A DNA stretch of 64,000 bases from Ailanthus altissimus (lineage: Eukaryota > Streptophyta > Magnoliopsida > Sapindales > Simaroubaceae): assembly GCA_946807835.1 (NCBI GenBank), contig OX327710.1, positions 10,218,501 through 10,282,500 of the forward strand. Reading direction: 5' to 3'. The notes under the pieces were generated by a model. That model saw nothing but the letters and a program-made list of their open reading frames with translations, ran no database searches and was not told the DNA's origin. This document shows positions 36,298 to 47,000 of this stretch, in pieces. Numbering within the stretch: position 1 is the first letter of the stretch; every line of letters starts with the position of its first letter. Position numbers and translations under genes: made by a program.

Positions 36298-37526
36298 CTG
36301 AATCATACAGGGTGCCAAATTTTTTAACTTCTCATCAATACATATATATTGTCCTATTGCTGTGATTAATAAGAATATCAAAAGCCCAACACATGAAAAT
36401 ATGAGGTAAGCACAGTGTTATTCTATTATATCTGATGCATCCATCAGATATTGGCATGATCAGGGCATTGTATTCAAAGTGGAGAAAGAAAGCTTAATCT
36501 TCGTTTGATTTTGTCATGTTGAAAGTTGTGATTGAACAATTTTTGTATGAGTAAGAATTGATATGAATACTAAGAGGAGAGTTATTTTAAAGTCGAACAT
36601 ACATCAGACGCACAAGGGAGGAGCAAGACAAGACTTTGAAAGCGAGAAAAGGTGAACAAAATAGAAGGGTCAAAGTGTGGGCTTAAGAGTCGTGACATTG
36701 GCACATGATGCATTGGCTCCATAGCACCTAGTTTTGGAAAGTCCGTTTTTAGCTCATTTTTAACTTCTTTGAGAGGGTTTCAGACTCTTAAACACTTGAA
36801 CTCTTATTCCAACTAAGTTTAAGATTTTTATGGACAGTTTACTCACTATAAAACTCTTGTAAACTCTTTATATTGATTATCAAGCATTACAAGAGATACT
36901 CTAAAAGATTAAAGAACTAAGTAGACACTAAATGTTTGAAAACATTAGGATGTAACAATTATTGAGTATTTATTATTTTTGGAAGAATGAAGGTACGCCA
37001 CATAAATTTCTTTAAGAGTTCTTTAATTATTTGTTTTAATAAAATTACCGAACTACATATATTAGTTGTGGTGTGTTTTTATTTAATTTGCTTTCTTATT
37101 TTTGATATTATATTTACTTACCATCATATAATTTCGCTGTAAAATGTTGTTAGGGTTTGAGGTTGATTTTTACTAGGATTTTAGAATGAGAAAGACGTTT
37201 CCTTCGACATGTCCAATTCCTATAATATGCCACACGTAACTAACATTTACCATAATTCCACTTAGCAGAACCTTCTTTACTTATGTTAACTAAATATTCA
37301 GTATATTTTCGTCAAAGTCGGTTTACATTTTCAACCAAATAAAAGAGAACATAATAAGAAAAGCATTATTTCTACAATAAGATTCCATGATTTGAAGGAT
37401 TCCCTTCATTTTTTTTTTCTTTCTATTTTCCTTTTCACTTGAAATCGATAAAGTTGTTATTGTAAGTAGACATGTTTCTTAGATTTGTTGATAACACCTC
37501 ATATAGGTCATAAAAAATAGAAGAAA
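36298..37526. other. Intergenic DNA, nothing recognised
   Basis: No remaining SmE exons, no LTR ends and no other coding similarity were found. Confidence 0.45.
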
Positions 37527-38322
37527 ATGTTGAAAAAAATACACAAAGGAGAACTCATAAATAATTAAATCAAGATTTTCTATTTTTTGCCCCAGATCAA
37601 CATTTACAAAAAATATCAAACAATACTAAAGAAAATGAAAGGAGAATAACAACACAAGAATTTACGTGATTCAGCTTAAATTCAATCTACGTTCACGAGT
37701 TATCAATGAAAAATCTATTATGTAAAAAATTGTTACAATTACATAGACTTTTACCACTTATCCAATAAACCCAACCAATTACAAGAGAACACTAACTCAA
37801 GATTATAAGTATTTTCCACTATTATAATGATAGTTAAATTATAAATCCCTAGTTAGATTTAAGGGTTTACAAGATGAGAAAAATAAAATAGACCTATTAT
37901 TTTTCTTCTCACACTCTCACTTTTTCTTCTTTCTTCTGTTGCTCTTCCTTGGTATTTTTGATGCCACAATGGTGTTACATTTTAGTATCCCCTCAAAAAT
38001 CTCATCTTCTAATGAACTTATTTATAAGCTTTTACAATACAAAAAAGTCTTTGCCAATTTCGGTGCAACATGCACCAATTTATTTTTCTTTATGTTAAGT
38101 CAAATAAATTAGTTTAACAACCTCTGCACAAGTCAAATAAGTTGGCTCAACCACCACTTATGCATAAGTCAAATAAATTGGTTTAACAACCTCTGCATAA
38201 GTCAAATAAGTTAGCTCAACTAGCACCACTTATGCACAAGTCAAATAAATTGACTCAACCACTTTTATGCATAAGTCAAATAAATTGGCTCCACCTAAAT
38301 ACATATTTGTCTTCAATACCAA
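37527..38322 (-). repeat. 3' LTR of a minus-strand copia remnant
   Basis: On the minus strand a polypurine tract (AAGGTGGAGATT at about 38325-38336) is followed by TATTGAAGACAAATATG and the LTR runs left to about 37527, ending TTCAACA. A TATA-like TATAAATAAG is present near 38030. A motif ACGTGATTCAGC (about 37663) is shared in type with other LTRs here. The ends are approximate. Confidence 0.6.
38091..38298. repeat. Irregular tandem repeat inside the LTR, about 6 copies
   Basis: A unit of 33-40 bases centred on AAGTCAAATAA(A/G)TT(G/A) recurs six times, alternating with CTCAACCACCACTTA-like and TTTAACAACCTC-like spacers. It lies near the transcription-control end of the minus-oriented LTR, where enhancer repeats are common. 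Confidence 0.85.
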
Positions 38323-38699
38323 GAATCTCCACCTTGGAGACAAATGCATTAACTTTATCTTTTACAACTACAACCCCTCATGAGTGAAATTTTACCAATT
38401 TAACCCACTTATCAGGATTCTTGCATCCTTTCTAGATGCCAAACATTATTGACATTCTCAATATAGAGAATCATGCTCCACCATAAAAGTATAGACACTT
38501 AGAATTTAACCATTTTAAGAATTTCCTTTTCGACTCCTATTGAATAATTTGTTAAAAAATTATGTGCAACTCTCATGTTTGACTTTCCTGAAAGTTCTTC
38601 AGCCATTGACAATATTTCACCACATACCTTACATAAATACCAAATCAATGCCCATGTGCAAACTTATCGACTCGCTAACAGTAACATGCCTTTTTTTAT

Positions 38700-39526
38700 A
38701 GCAACTAACGGTCATGCCATAAGGATGTAGTCTCTTTTAGATGAAATAATCATCACATACCACAATGTTAACTCCAGATTTAGAGCTATTAGCCGAACTT
38801 GCTTCACCTTTGAGATAATTTTCCTTGACGTGTCCAGATTGTCCACACATCCAACAGATTCTTTATATGGAGATCTTTTTGTCCTTCCCTCTTTTAGCAG
38901 CCAGTACAAATTCTCTAGATGAAGAATTCTTTTCATTTCTTAGCCTTCTTTCTTCAGAAAAGAGTTTTGTTGGTGACTTCTGAAAAGACCATCATTTCTT
39001 TTTCATACACCAAGATCGGCTTTATATATTTATAGAAAGTTGGAAGAGACCAGATAAGCTTTAAAGCCTTATCTTTATCTTCGATATTCACTCCAATAGT
39101 TTCTAATTCTTAAACGATTTCATTGAGAACACTCAAATGATCTGCGATTTTTGTACCTTCTTGCATGCACAGTGTATAGAACTGCTCCTTCAAGTACACT
39201 CAATTTGAGATGCATTTAGCTTGATATAATTCTTCACGTTTTCCCCAAAGCCCTTTAGCTGTAGATATTCCATGCATGTTTGCAAGAATATTCTTAGTCA
39301 AACATAGCCTTATTGCACTTGCATATCTCAAATCCAACTCTTCCCAATCTTCATCACTCAAATTGGATTTAGAACTTGTAGAATCCTTTTTAGGATCAAT
39401 TGTAGGTTTGCCTTTCAAAACCTTGTTAAGTCCATATTGAATTAATACATCTTTGACTTGTACTTGCCATAAGCCAAAATTAATTCTTCCGTCAAACCTC
39501 TCCGCCTCAAATTTCATTGTTGACAT
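38700..39526 (-). pseudogene. Copia gag remnant
   Basis: The minus-strand start at 39526 opens MSTMKFEAERFDGRINFGLW, the usual N-terminus of plant copia gag (KFNGxNF.LW), and continues for 108 codons to DEDWEELDLRYASAIRLCL. After a stop, other frames hold a zinc knuckle CWMCGQSGHVKENY (about 38840), in which the last Cys has become Tyr. No protease, integrase or RT follows before the LTR at 38322, so the element kept only gag. Confidence 0.82.
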
Positions 39527-39670
39527 TTTTGCCTCATACTATCAACTTTTGATGAATTTTCATATATGTGAATAGTCACGTATACATGAATAATATCATA
39601 TAAGTGAATGGTATTGTACTTATTCACACTACCACATTAGAAGCTTCAAGATGCACCAAATAAACCACTT

Positions 39671-39682
39671 GCTCTGATACTA
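39671..39682 (-). promoter_or_regulatory. tRNA-Met primer-binding site of the minus-strand copia remnant
   Basis: The minus strand reads TAGTATCAGAGC, one base from the consensus TGGTATCAGAGC, about 145 bases before the gag start codon. It is only 3 bases from the TG at 39686 that begins the TRIM LTR on the other strand. Confidence 0.75.
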
Positions 39683-39685
39683 GAT

Positions 39686-40417
39686 TGTTAAAGAAAAAAA
39701 CATAAAATCCTATATTGGCTAGAAATGGGGAAGATCATAGGTTTATAAGGAGTTAACTATATCTCCCTTGGTATGAGACCTTTTGGATACAGCTGAAGAG
39801 CAAAATTATGAGAGTTTAAGCCCAAAGTGGACAATATCATACCAATGTAGAGATATGTGTGGTTTGTTAAACTCCTGACATTGGTATCAGAGCCATGCCT
39901 CGAAATTAGTCATGTGGGGGGAAATCCTCAGTGTCGAACAAGAAGGTGGTGAATCAGTGCATGCCCCTAGCTTGCGATGGATCCGTGTTGTGCTCTATGG
40001 ACAAGCACTGTTGTGCTTCGGGCTTCACATAAGGCATGTACAGCTAGTGCAGTGATGCAAAGTTGACCTAATAGAGCGGGCTCTCAATAGTAGGCGGTAC
40101 TCTGGTACTTCACGTAAGGCGTGGGCGGTCAACACAGAAAAAATGAGTAACAGACTATTAGGGGAGCGGATGGAATATCGTTTGAGGGAAGACTGAATGG
40201 TCCTTTGTTTTAGGGAAGGATTGTTAAGAAAAAAATAAATAAAGTCTCACATTGACTAGAAATAGGGAGGATCATGAGTTTATAAGGAGTTAACTATATC
40301 TTCATTGGTATTAAACCTTTTAGCTAGAGCTCAAGAGTAAAACTATAAGAACTTAAGCTTAAAATGAAAAATACCATACCAATATAGAGATATATGTAAT
40401 TTGTTGAACTCCTAACA
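39686..40417 (+). mobile_element. TRIM (terminal-repeat retrotransposon in miniature), 732 bp
   Basis: Two direct repeats of about 195 bp (39686-39880 and 40222-40417) flank a 341-bp non-coding interior. Both begin TGTTAA(A)G and end A(C/A)TCCT(G/A)ACA-like. Both share GACTAGAAAT/GGCTAGAAAT, TTATAAGGAGTTAACTATAT and CATACCAAT(G/A)TAGAGATAT. A primer-binding site TTGGTATCAGAGCC follows the first LTR, and a purine-rich stretch (TTTAGGGAAGGA) precedes the second. These are the defining marks of a TRIM. It has no coding capacity, so it would need enzymes from another element. The 5-bp flanks (TAGAT, AAAAA) do not match. Confidence 0.88.
39882..39893 (+). promoter_or_regulatory. tRNA-Met primer-binding site of the TRIM
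   Basis: TGGTATCAGAGC, an exact consensus site, one base after the first LTR ends at 39880. Confidence 0.88.
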
Positions 40418-41710
40418 AAAAAAAAAATTAGTGTTAAAATAAGAAGACATCTATAGCTAAAGAGAAAAACTAGAAGAAAATAAAAGATTCTCTGTGTTTA
40501 AATTAGAATACATCTAAAATAGATTTAGATACTCTCTTAACAACTATCCACATGACTTGAAAGGCCAAAGTCCCTGATCCATACTTGCTTGGTCTTTGGC
40601 TCGAGCGAGTATGAGTACTGCTGATCTATTAGTAAAACAAATAAGCCAAATACCAGGGCACCTATTTGACCTGAACTTGATTGTATCTTAAGCAACAGTT
40701 AACAAGAGACAATTGTGGTGTGTCTTTAAAAGCCCTGACAATATTATTCTAAAAAAACATCCAGGTTTTGTAGCAGCACTATCCAGTCAAAGAAAAAACA
40801 ATGCCTTTGGATTCAAGGAAATGCCATTGCAAGCCAAGATTTTGCCATATAAATGTCATATGAGCTGAAAGAACTATAAAATTAGCTATACATTAAAGTT
40901 CAACAAGATACTGCACCATTTAAAAATTAAAAAAATTTATACTATCTCATTTCTTTTTTATTATTTTGCTTGCATTATTCATGATTATTGAAAATTTGAA
41001 GTTACACTTAGTTTTTCATTTATGTTCTCTCACAAGAATTATTAGAGATGAACAACTATGTGTATGCACATATTTGCTGAAATTCAAATATTTTTATACA
41101 AAAATTAATTTTCAAATGAAATTTAATTACAAAACTTTTTTAATTTCTTTAGCATATCATTGTTTTTTTAATATGAACTAATCATATTTACACGTGCATA
41201 TAGAATCCAATTTAAAACAAAAATAAATGTTTAGAATTTAGATCTTATCCATCAAAATTGACTTGAATTGTTTTTTTTTCTTTAACTTAGATTTATTTTG
41301 AAACTGTCAATCCTTAAATGAGATAAATTAAAGTCGTTACGAAATTTTCTCTTAGTAAGCATAAACTCAAACAATCCTTACAACTTCAGTAATTTATATC
41401 TAGTGCAGGTATAGATAACAAATATCATTTAGTTTATTGAACTTTAGTTTGATATCCAAGTTAGTTTTCAGATATGGAAAGAAGAAGAAAGATTTCTTTA
41501 TACAAGTTACTGACTATGTGCTAATTTGAATTGATGACTCTATCCATGATGATGTTCTTGACCTTAAAGAAGTTAATTCTAAAGGACAATGAAAAGATCG
41601 AAAATGATTTGTAATTAAACGTGCATTAACCATGAAACTCAATTACATTACTAGATAAGCTAAGATAGCAAATGAGAAATGGTGAGATTGCTATAAACAT
41701 TTTAGGGGTA
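40418..41710. other. Intergenic DNA, nothing recognised
   Basis: A run of A follows the TRIM. No gene was identified. The last 200 bases may contain further decayed sequence of the Harbinger transposase that begins to be legible at 41711. Confidence 0.4.
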
Positions 41711-42691
41711 TGTTCATGAGATATGAGATTGATTTTTGTAATGCCTAGATGGGAAGGCTCTGCATTTGACTCTAGAGTATTGCGTGACACAATTAAGTTA
41801 ACTGGCTTGGAAGTTCCTACAGGTAACTTAAATGTACAAGTTGTTTAATTAAGTTAAACATTTTCAAATCAAGTGTCATATTAATATACACTTCGAAACA
41901 ATTAAATTATTATTATCGTGAGAATATTGATTGAAAATTATTGGGATATGACTTGGAGATCAAATCAAGTGTGTACGGTATGCGAGGATTAAAGACAGAC
42001 ACAAAAGGGGGTGAAAAACGAAAAAAGGCATGACAAGCACCAGCGTCGTGGCGACCAGGAGTGGACGCCGCAACACTCAGACGGGCTCGCTCCAACATCG
42101 CGGCGATGGGCGCTAAGCGCGGGAATTTGTTTCCCGTTTTGAGACTTTCTTATTTGTCTCCCACTTGTTTCAAGACTCCCTAATACGACTCCTACACATA
42201 TAAGGTAAATTTAGGACGCCCTAAAACCTATATAAAGACTCTCAATTGGCTTATAAATATATCTTAGTGATCAAAAAGAAATCTTTATGATTCAACATAC
42301 TTTGTGAGAGAAAATCCCTAAGTTATAAGAGAAAGTTTTTATTTTGTGAGTCTTTCTTATAAAAAGGCCTACTTTATGAGTGTTTTGAGATTCAATAAAA
42401 TAAGATAGTGATCTTGATCTGCCGTAGACATAGGCAAGTTGCCGAATCACGTAAATTCTACGTGTTCTTCTTCTACTATTTCTCTCTTTAATTCCTTAAT
42501 TGCTTGTTATATACTGTTTACTGGGATAATATTACTTGTTTGTGTGCTTCCGCTTCAATATTGTGGATGCTGAATACACAAATGTTGAAAGGTTTCTTGC
42601 ACTATATAGAGGAATAAAATATCACATATCAAAGTGGAAGGATGGATGTGCTCCTAACAATAAAGAAGAGTTCTTCAACATGAAATATTAG
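41711..42691 (+). pseudogene. PIF/Harbinger (ALP1-like) transposase, split by an LTR insertion
   Basis: The first part (41711-41822) reads DMRLIFVMPRWEGSAFDSRV and then LRDTIKLTGLEVPTG, the DDE_Tnp_4 region of Harbinger transposases, and ends at a plausible donor ACAG/GTAACT. The second part (42563-42691) reads VDAEYTNVERFLALYRG, then KYHISKWKDGCAPNN and EEFFNMKY, the next conserved block of the same domain, and ends at a stop. An LTR of 644 bp lies between them. The Asp of the family motif VDAGYTN is kept but its Gly is Glu. A stop precedes the first part at 41717-41719. Both pieces are in the same orientation and order as in the family. Confidence 0.82.
41917..42560 (+). repeat. Solo LTR of the same copia family as 48729-54103
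   Basis: It begins CGTGAGAATATTGATT and ends TTCCGCTTCAATA, aligning throughout with the two LTRs at 48729 and 53441. Shared blocks include CTATATAAAG (TATA, about 42228), CTCTCAATTGGCTT and TTTGTGAGAGAAAAT. Its first T and final CA have mutated to C and TA. No PBS or coding sequence follows, and no 5-bp duplication is visible, so it is an old solo LTR. Confidence 0.85.
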
Positions 42692-42699
42692 CAATATAT

Positions 42700-42830
42700 T
42701 GTAAATAAAAAATAAGATTTAAGGATACCTTTAGATACTAAATTTTTTTAAAAGTATTATAGGGAATGAGAGAATTCACCAAAATGTCCCTTCTCCACCA
42801 TCTCATAACTATCTCACAATACTCCCTACC
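42700..42830 (-). repeat. Possible 3' LTR start of the minus-strand copia remnant
   Basis: Reading the minus strand, a purine-rich GCGGTAGGGAGTATTG is followed by TGAGATAGTTATGAGATGG, similar in layout to the GGGGGAGTGTTGTAATGAGATG of many plant copia elements. Only about 120 bases remain before the Harbinger fragment. Confidence 0.45.
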
Positions 42831-45800
42831 GCTTTAGTTGTATTTTACATTTATTAAGGAAAAACTCAATGGGACAAAAAATTAAATAAAAATAAATACA
42901 ACTCTATAATGTACAATAGTAGTGAACATGTTTCAAAACTACCTCATTAAAAATCTTACAAGTAAAATTTAGTGGAATAAAACCTGGTCGAAGCAAAAAA
43001 GAGTATAGTGTACATTTTGTATCTAATGTGATTCTTCTTATGGAAGAATGTGCTCCTCCTAATTCAATACTCATCCTCAGAGTAATACTCATTAATTTGA
43101 TAATTTATTGAGCCAGCACATGCAAACTTTGTGAACAAATTTATCAAAAGTTGACGTTGGTAGAGATTTTGTGAACAAATATGCAAAATTATCAATGGAG
43201 CGTATTTGTTTAATATCAATCTTCTTGCTTTACTGCAGTTCATGAGTGTAGAAGAATATTGGAGAAATATATTTGGTTCTATCTCCTTTGATGCATCCAC
43301 CTTTAACTTGAGCAATATAAGCAACATTATTTTTAAAGTTGGAACATATGTTGCAGATGGTAGGTTGTATGTACTCTGAGTGCCATGAATGATAGATTGC
43401 AGTCATATGCATTCTTTGCTTGCTTTATATAGTGTAAGAATCTCAAAGCCATTGGAGGAGATGGCAATAAACGTTTGCTTTGTGAATCACCATAAGATTA
43501 TTGTGAAGTAAATATATATCCCATATGCTAGAGAGCTTTTTGGGGATCAAATAAATTCTCAACATTAATAGCCTTATTGTAAAAGCTATATTTGGTCTGG
43601 TGCATTATGCTAAATATAATAAAGCACCAATTACATTAAAAAGATGATACTTTTGGACTAAGTATTTTTCTTATCACCATCCTTGGACGATATAGATCTT
43701 TTTTTAGGATAAAGGGACCAAATAATTATTGGTGTACTTAATGGATGGATTTTATTTATATTAAATCTTTTTAGAATCTTTTCAGTATTGATAGATCAAT
43801 GAATAAAGATTTCATCTAATTTTTGCTTGGTCTATAGGCCGAGACAATATATAATATTCCTTAAGTTTTTCATTTTAAATTCTTTTTTAAGTATTTTATA
43901 ATCTTTAAGAGCTCTTCAAGAATCTTAATCAGATTCATGTCATTCATATGTACAACCACAATGGCAGACTCATAATTTAGTTTCGTTATAAATATATATA
44001 GACATATTGGGTCATTTCTTATTAGGTATTCATTTAAGCAGTTGTATCACATGCACCCATATTATTTTTATCATTACAAAGATCTTTTGTAACTTAATTG
44101 AATAATAATTATGATTACATGTTTCAAGCATGTTAAATCATTTAGGGATTTTCATATAAATGTTTATGTCAAGTGGCCCATACAAGTAAGCTATTACTAC
44201 ATGCATAAGATGCATATCAAAGTTTTTCTGAGACTGCAAAGCTTATCAAAAAATTAAAATGTAATTGTGCTTATCACAGGGAGAATAAGTTTCATCAAAA
44301 TCAATATAAGATCTCTGCGAGAAATCTTGAGCAACGAGTCTTACTTTATATCTAATGACCTCGTTATTTTTGTATAAAAACCCATTTATACCTATGGATT
44401 TGACATCTTTAGGTGTTTGAACTATAGGTCTAAATATTTCATACTTGGCTAAAGAAGTCATTTCTACTTGAATTGCTTTTTTTCATAAAGCCACTCATAT
44501 TTTTCTCTATATTGATCAATAGTTTAGGCTCAAAATCATCATTCAAATTTTTAGTAATTACTACAAATAAAAATACATCGTCAATAATTATTTCATCACA
44601 CTTCTACATTTCTTTAGTGTAAGTATAATTTGTACTATTTTCTTTATTTTTAAATTCTAGTACATTTTTTTAGGCTAATGTCTCTTCTTGGACTTTTGTC
44701 TTTTTAGAAACATGTATCTTCTCTGGGACTAATGTCTTTTATGAGACTTTTGTCTTTTTAGAAACATGTATCTTCTCTGGGGACTAATGTCTTTTATGAG
44801 ACTTTTGTTTCTTTAAGGACTTGTGTTTCTTCGAGGACTTATGTCTCTTTAGATATTTATATATCTTTAGGAACTATTAACTCTTTTAATGCTAGTGATT
44901 TAAAGAATGTGAATTTATTAACTCAAGTATCATTTTTAATAGGATATTGATTTTTCACTTTCTTCTTCTGCAGAACAATATCTTTTCAAACAAGTGTCTT
45001 CCATAAGAAGCGTACAACAAATGATTTATTAGCTACCCTTTGATTAGATTGTTCTGCAGGAATAATCACCTGGGCTTATGTATTAGTAGCTAGTATATAT
45101 AACTTGGTTACTTTTGATGCATTTTGTAAACACATCTAGTAATTCATTTGTAATTATTTAAAAATAAATAATTATTTACACTTCATTTTCATATTAATTT
45201 ATGTGATAATTCAAATAAGATATGATAGTTATTTTTCAAGAACGTTCATACCTTACTTTAGGAGAAAATTTTCTTTTCTCTAATAATAAGAATATTATTT
45301 CATCAAAATGGCAATCTATAAATCGTGCAGTAAACAGATCACCTATTAAGGGGTTTCAAGATACTTTATAATTGATGGTTAGTTAAAACCACCATAGACC
45401 TCTAAGCGATATTGAGAATGTAACATTATGTATAGATAGTAAATAAACATGTGACTATAATGCAGATGCATCAATCAAAATCATAAATAGTGAAAATATC
45501 CACTTTGTGAATATATTAATCCATAAATATCTCTTTAAATTCTTTGTATAAATGATGGAGATTCTAGACTAATCTTAAAAGGGATAATCTAACTACAAGC
45601 TTGCCCTGTGAACAAGTGGTATAAAAACTCTCATCAGACAATAGAATCTTTAGGTTCCTTAATAAATGTCTATGAGAATTTGTAATGGTCTTATGCATTG
45701 TAGCTGATCCTGGATAACTAAGATAGTTATGTCCTAACATAAATATTTTTGGATCAATGAACTTTTGATTCATTATTACATAGTTTTTAATTGAATAATA

Positions 45801-45900
45801 CAAATTAGATGATAAGGCAGAAAGCTTTTCAAGTATATATTTTTTATTTGAGATGTTATGCAGATATATGTATTTTTAAAGTCTCAATGTGATATCTATT
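42830..45900 (-). pseudogene. Copia integrase-RT-RNase H pseudogene
   Basis: On the minus strand, from right to left: a GAG-pre-integrase block with LSYPGSATMHKTITNSH and CSQGKLVVR (about 45800-45590); an RT start with YKVRLVAQDFSQRSYIDFDE and TYSP (about 44370-44260); the RT catalytic box, which reads VVVHMNDMNLI instead of the normal YVDD (about 43960-43930); LKKEFKMKNL; YTEKILKRF-like sequence; and RNase H with IAQVKGGCIKGDRTKYISP (about 43320-43265) and INLFTKF. Stops and frameshifts occur every 50-100 codons. The dead catalytic box and general decay show an old insertion. No gag was recognised. Confidence 0.82.
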
Positions 45901-46370
45901 TCAGCGGATATCTTTAAAATTAAACAAATTTCTTCTAGGTATGTATGCATATAAAGCTTAACTTATAAATAACTTTGTTTCACTTGCTAAAAAGATTAGT
46001 GCTACAGCTAAAGCCATCAATTAGGTCTGCAGGACCTAATATCTTAAAGGATAGTGTATATAGCTACACTATCAGCCAAATAAGTATCCCAACCTTTTCA
46101 AAGTGGACAATTCATCTTTAAAAATTGTTACTTATATAAAAGTTTATGGTAGATATCAAGGTGATACAAGTCACATTTCATACAAAAAAATATATCATGA
46201 AAAAATTAATTAAAACTTAATAATTGATGTTCCATTCTTTATCACCAAAGAAATTGGAGACATTTATACGCGTAAGATCTTTAGGATCATGAGTTATCAA
46301 TAAGATTTGTCTCTGCATTTTTTTTCTTTACCTTGATAGATATCTCATAATGCACTACATTAATAATAAG

Positions 46371-46376
<6 letters not shown>

Positions 46377-46442
<66 letters not shown>
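46377..46442. repeat. (TG)n microsatellite, about 33 units
   Basis: An uninterrupted TG run of about 66 bases. It encodes a spurious Thr-His repeat on the minus strand, which is not a gene. Confidence 0.98.
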
Positions 46443-46446
<4 letters not shown>

Positions 46447-46532
46447 GCCTAGTAATAAAATGAAGGCACATTATTAAATTGAATTTAAAAAATAAACATC
46501 TAGGCCTTCTCATCTTCAACAAGAAAAAAAAA

Positions 46533-47000
46533 ATGACTTTATCTATCCATACTAGATCTAATAGTTTACCATATAGAGCACACCCATTCACTTCAGAAGT
46601 TGATGAGCACTTGAGCAGATTAAGGCCTTCTCAAGCTGCTTCTACATCATCATCGTTGTCTTCATCGATAGCCCATTAGTTGAACGACCTTCAAGATTTA
46701 CATGAATGTGTCAATAAAATGCTTCAGTTGCCTTTCATTCAATAATCCTTAGCCCAAGGTTGTGAAAAAAATGGGTTGATAAGCTGTTGAATGGATCCAT
46801 GAAGTTCGTAGATATTTGCGGTATTTCTTAAAATGCCTTGTTGTAAACAAAGAATTCAATATAATGACTTCAATCAATTTTATAGAGAAAAGAGGGAGAT
46901 GAAACTGAACTTACAAGTGAGATTAAGAAATACTTGGCCTCTATAAATGCAGTGAATGGCCAGAAGTTTATGAGTTTGCTGATGGCGTACTGTCGATGAT
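46533..47000 (+). pseudogene. DUF241 family protein pseudogene
   Basis: The frame opens at ATG 46533 with IHTRSNSLPYRAHPFTSEVD and then EHLSRLRPSQAAS, the typical N-terminus of the plant DUF241 family (HxRSNSxPSRxHP...EExLxRLR). After a TAG at 46677-46679 it resumes with LNDLQDLHECVNKMLQLP, then in another frame LLNGSMKFVDICGIS, and later EIKKYLASINAVNG. These are the family's successive blocks in order. At least four stops and one frameshift separate them. Function of the family is poorly known. The absence of introns is normal for it. The 3' end is approximate. Confidence 0.8.

Noticed and set aside
46355..46591. Open frame with a long Thr-His repeat on the minus strand
   Set aside because: It is simply the translated (TG)n microsatellite.
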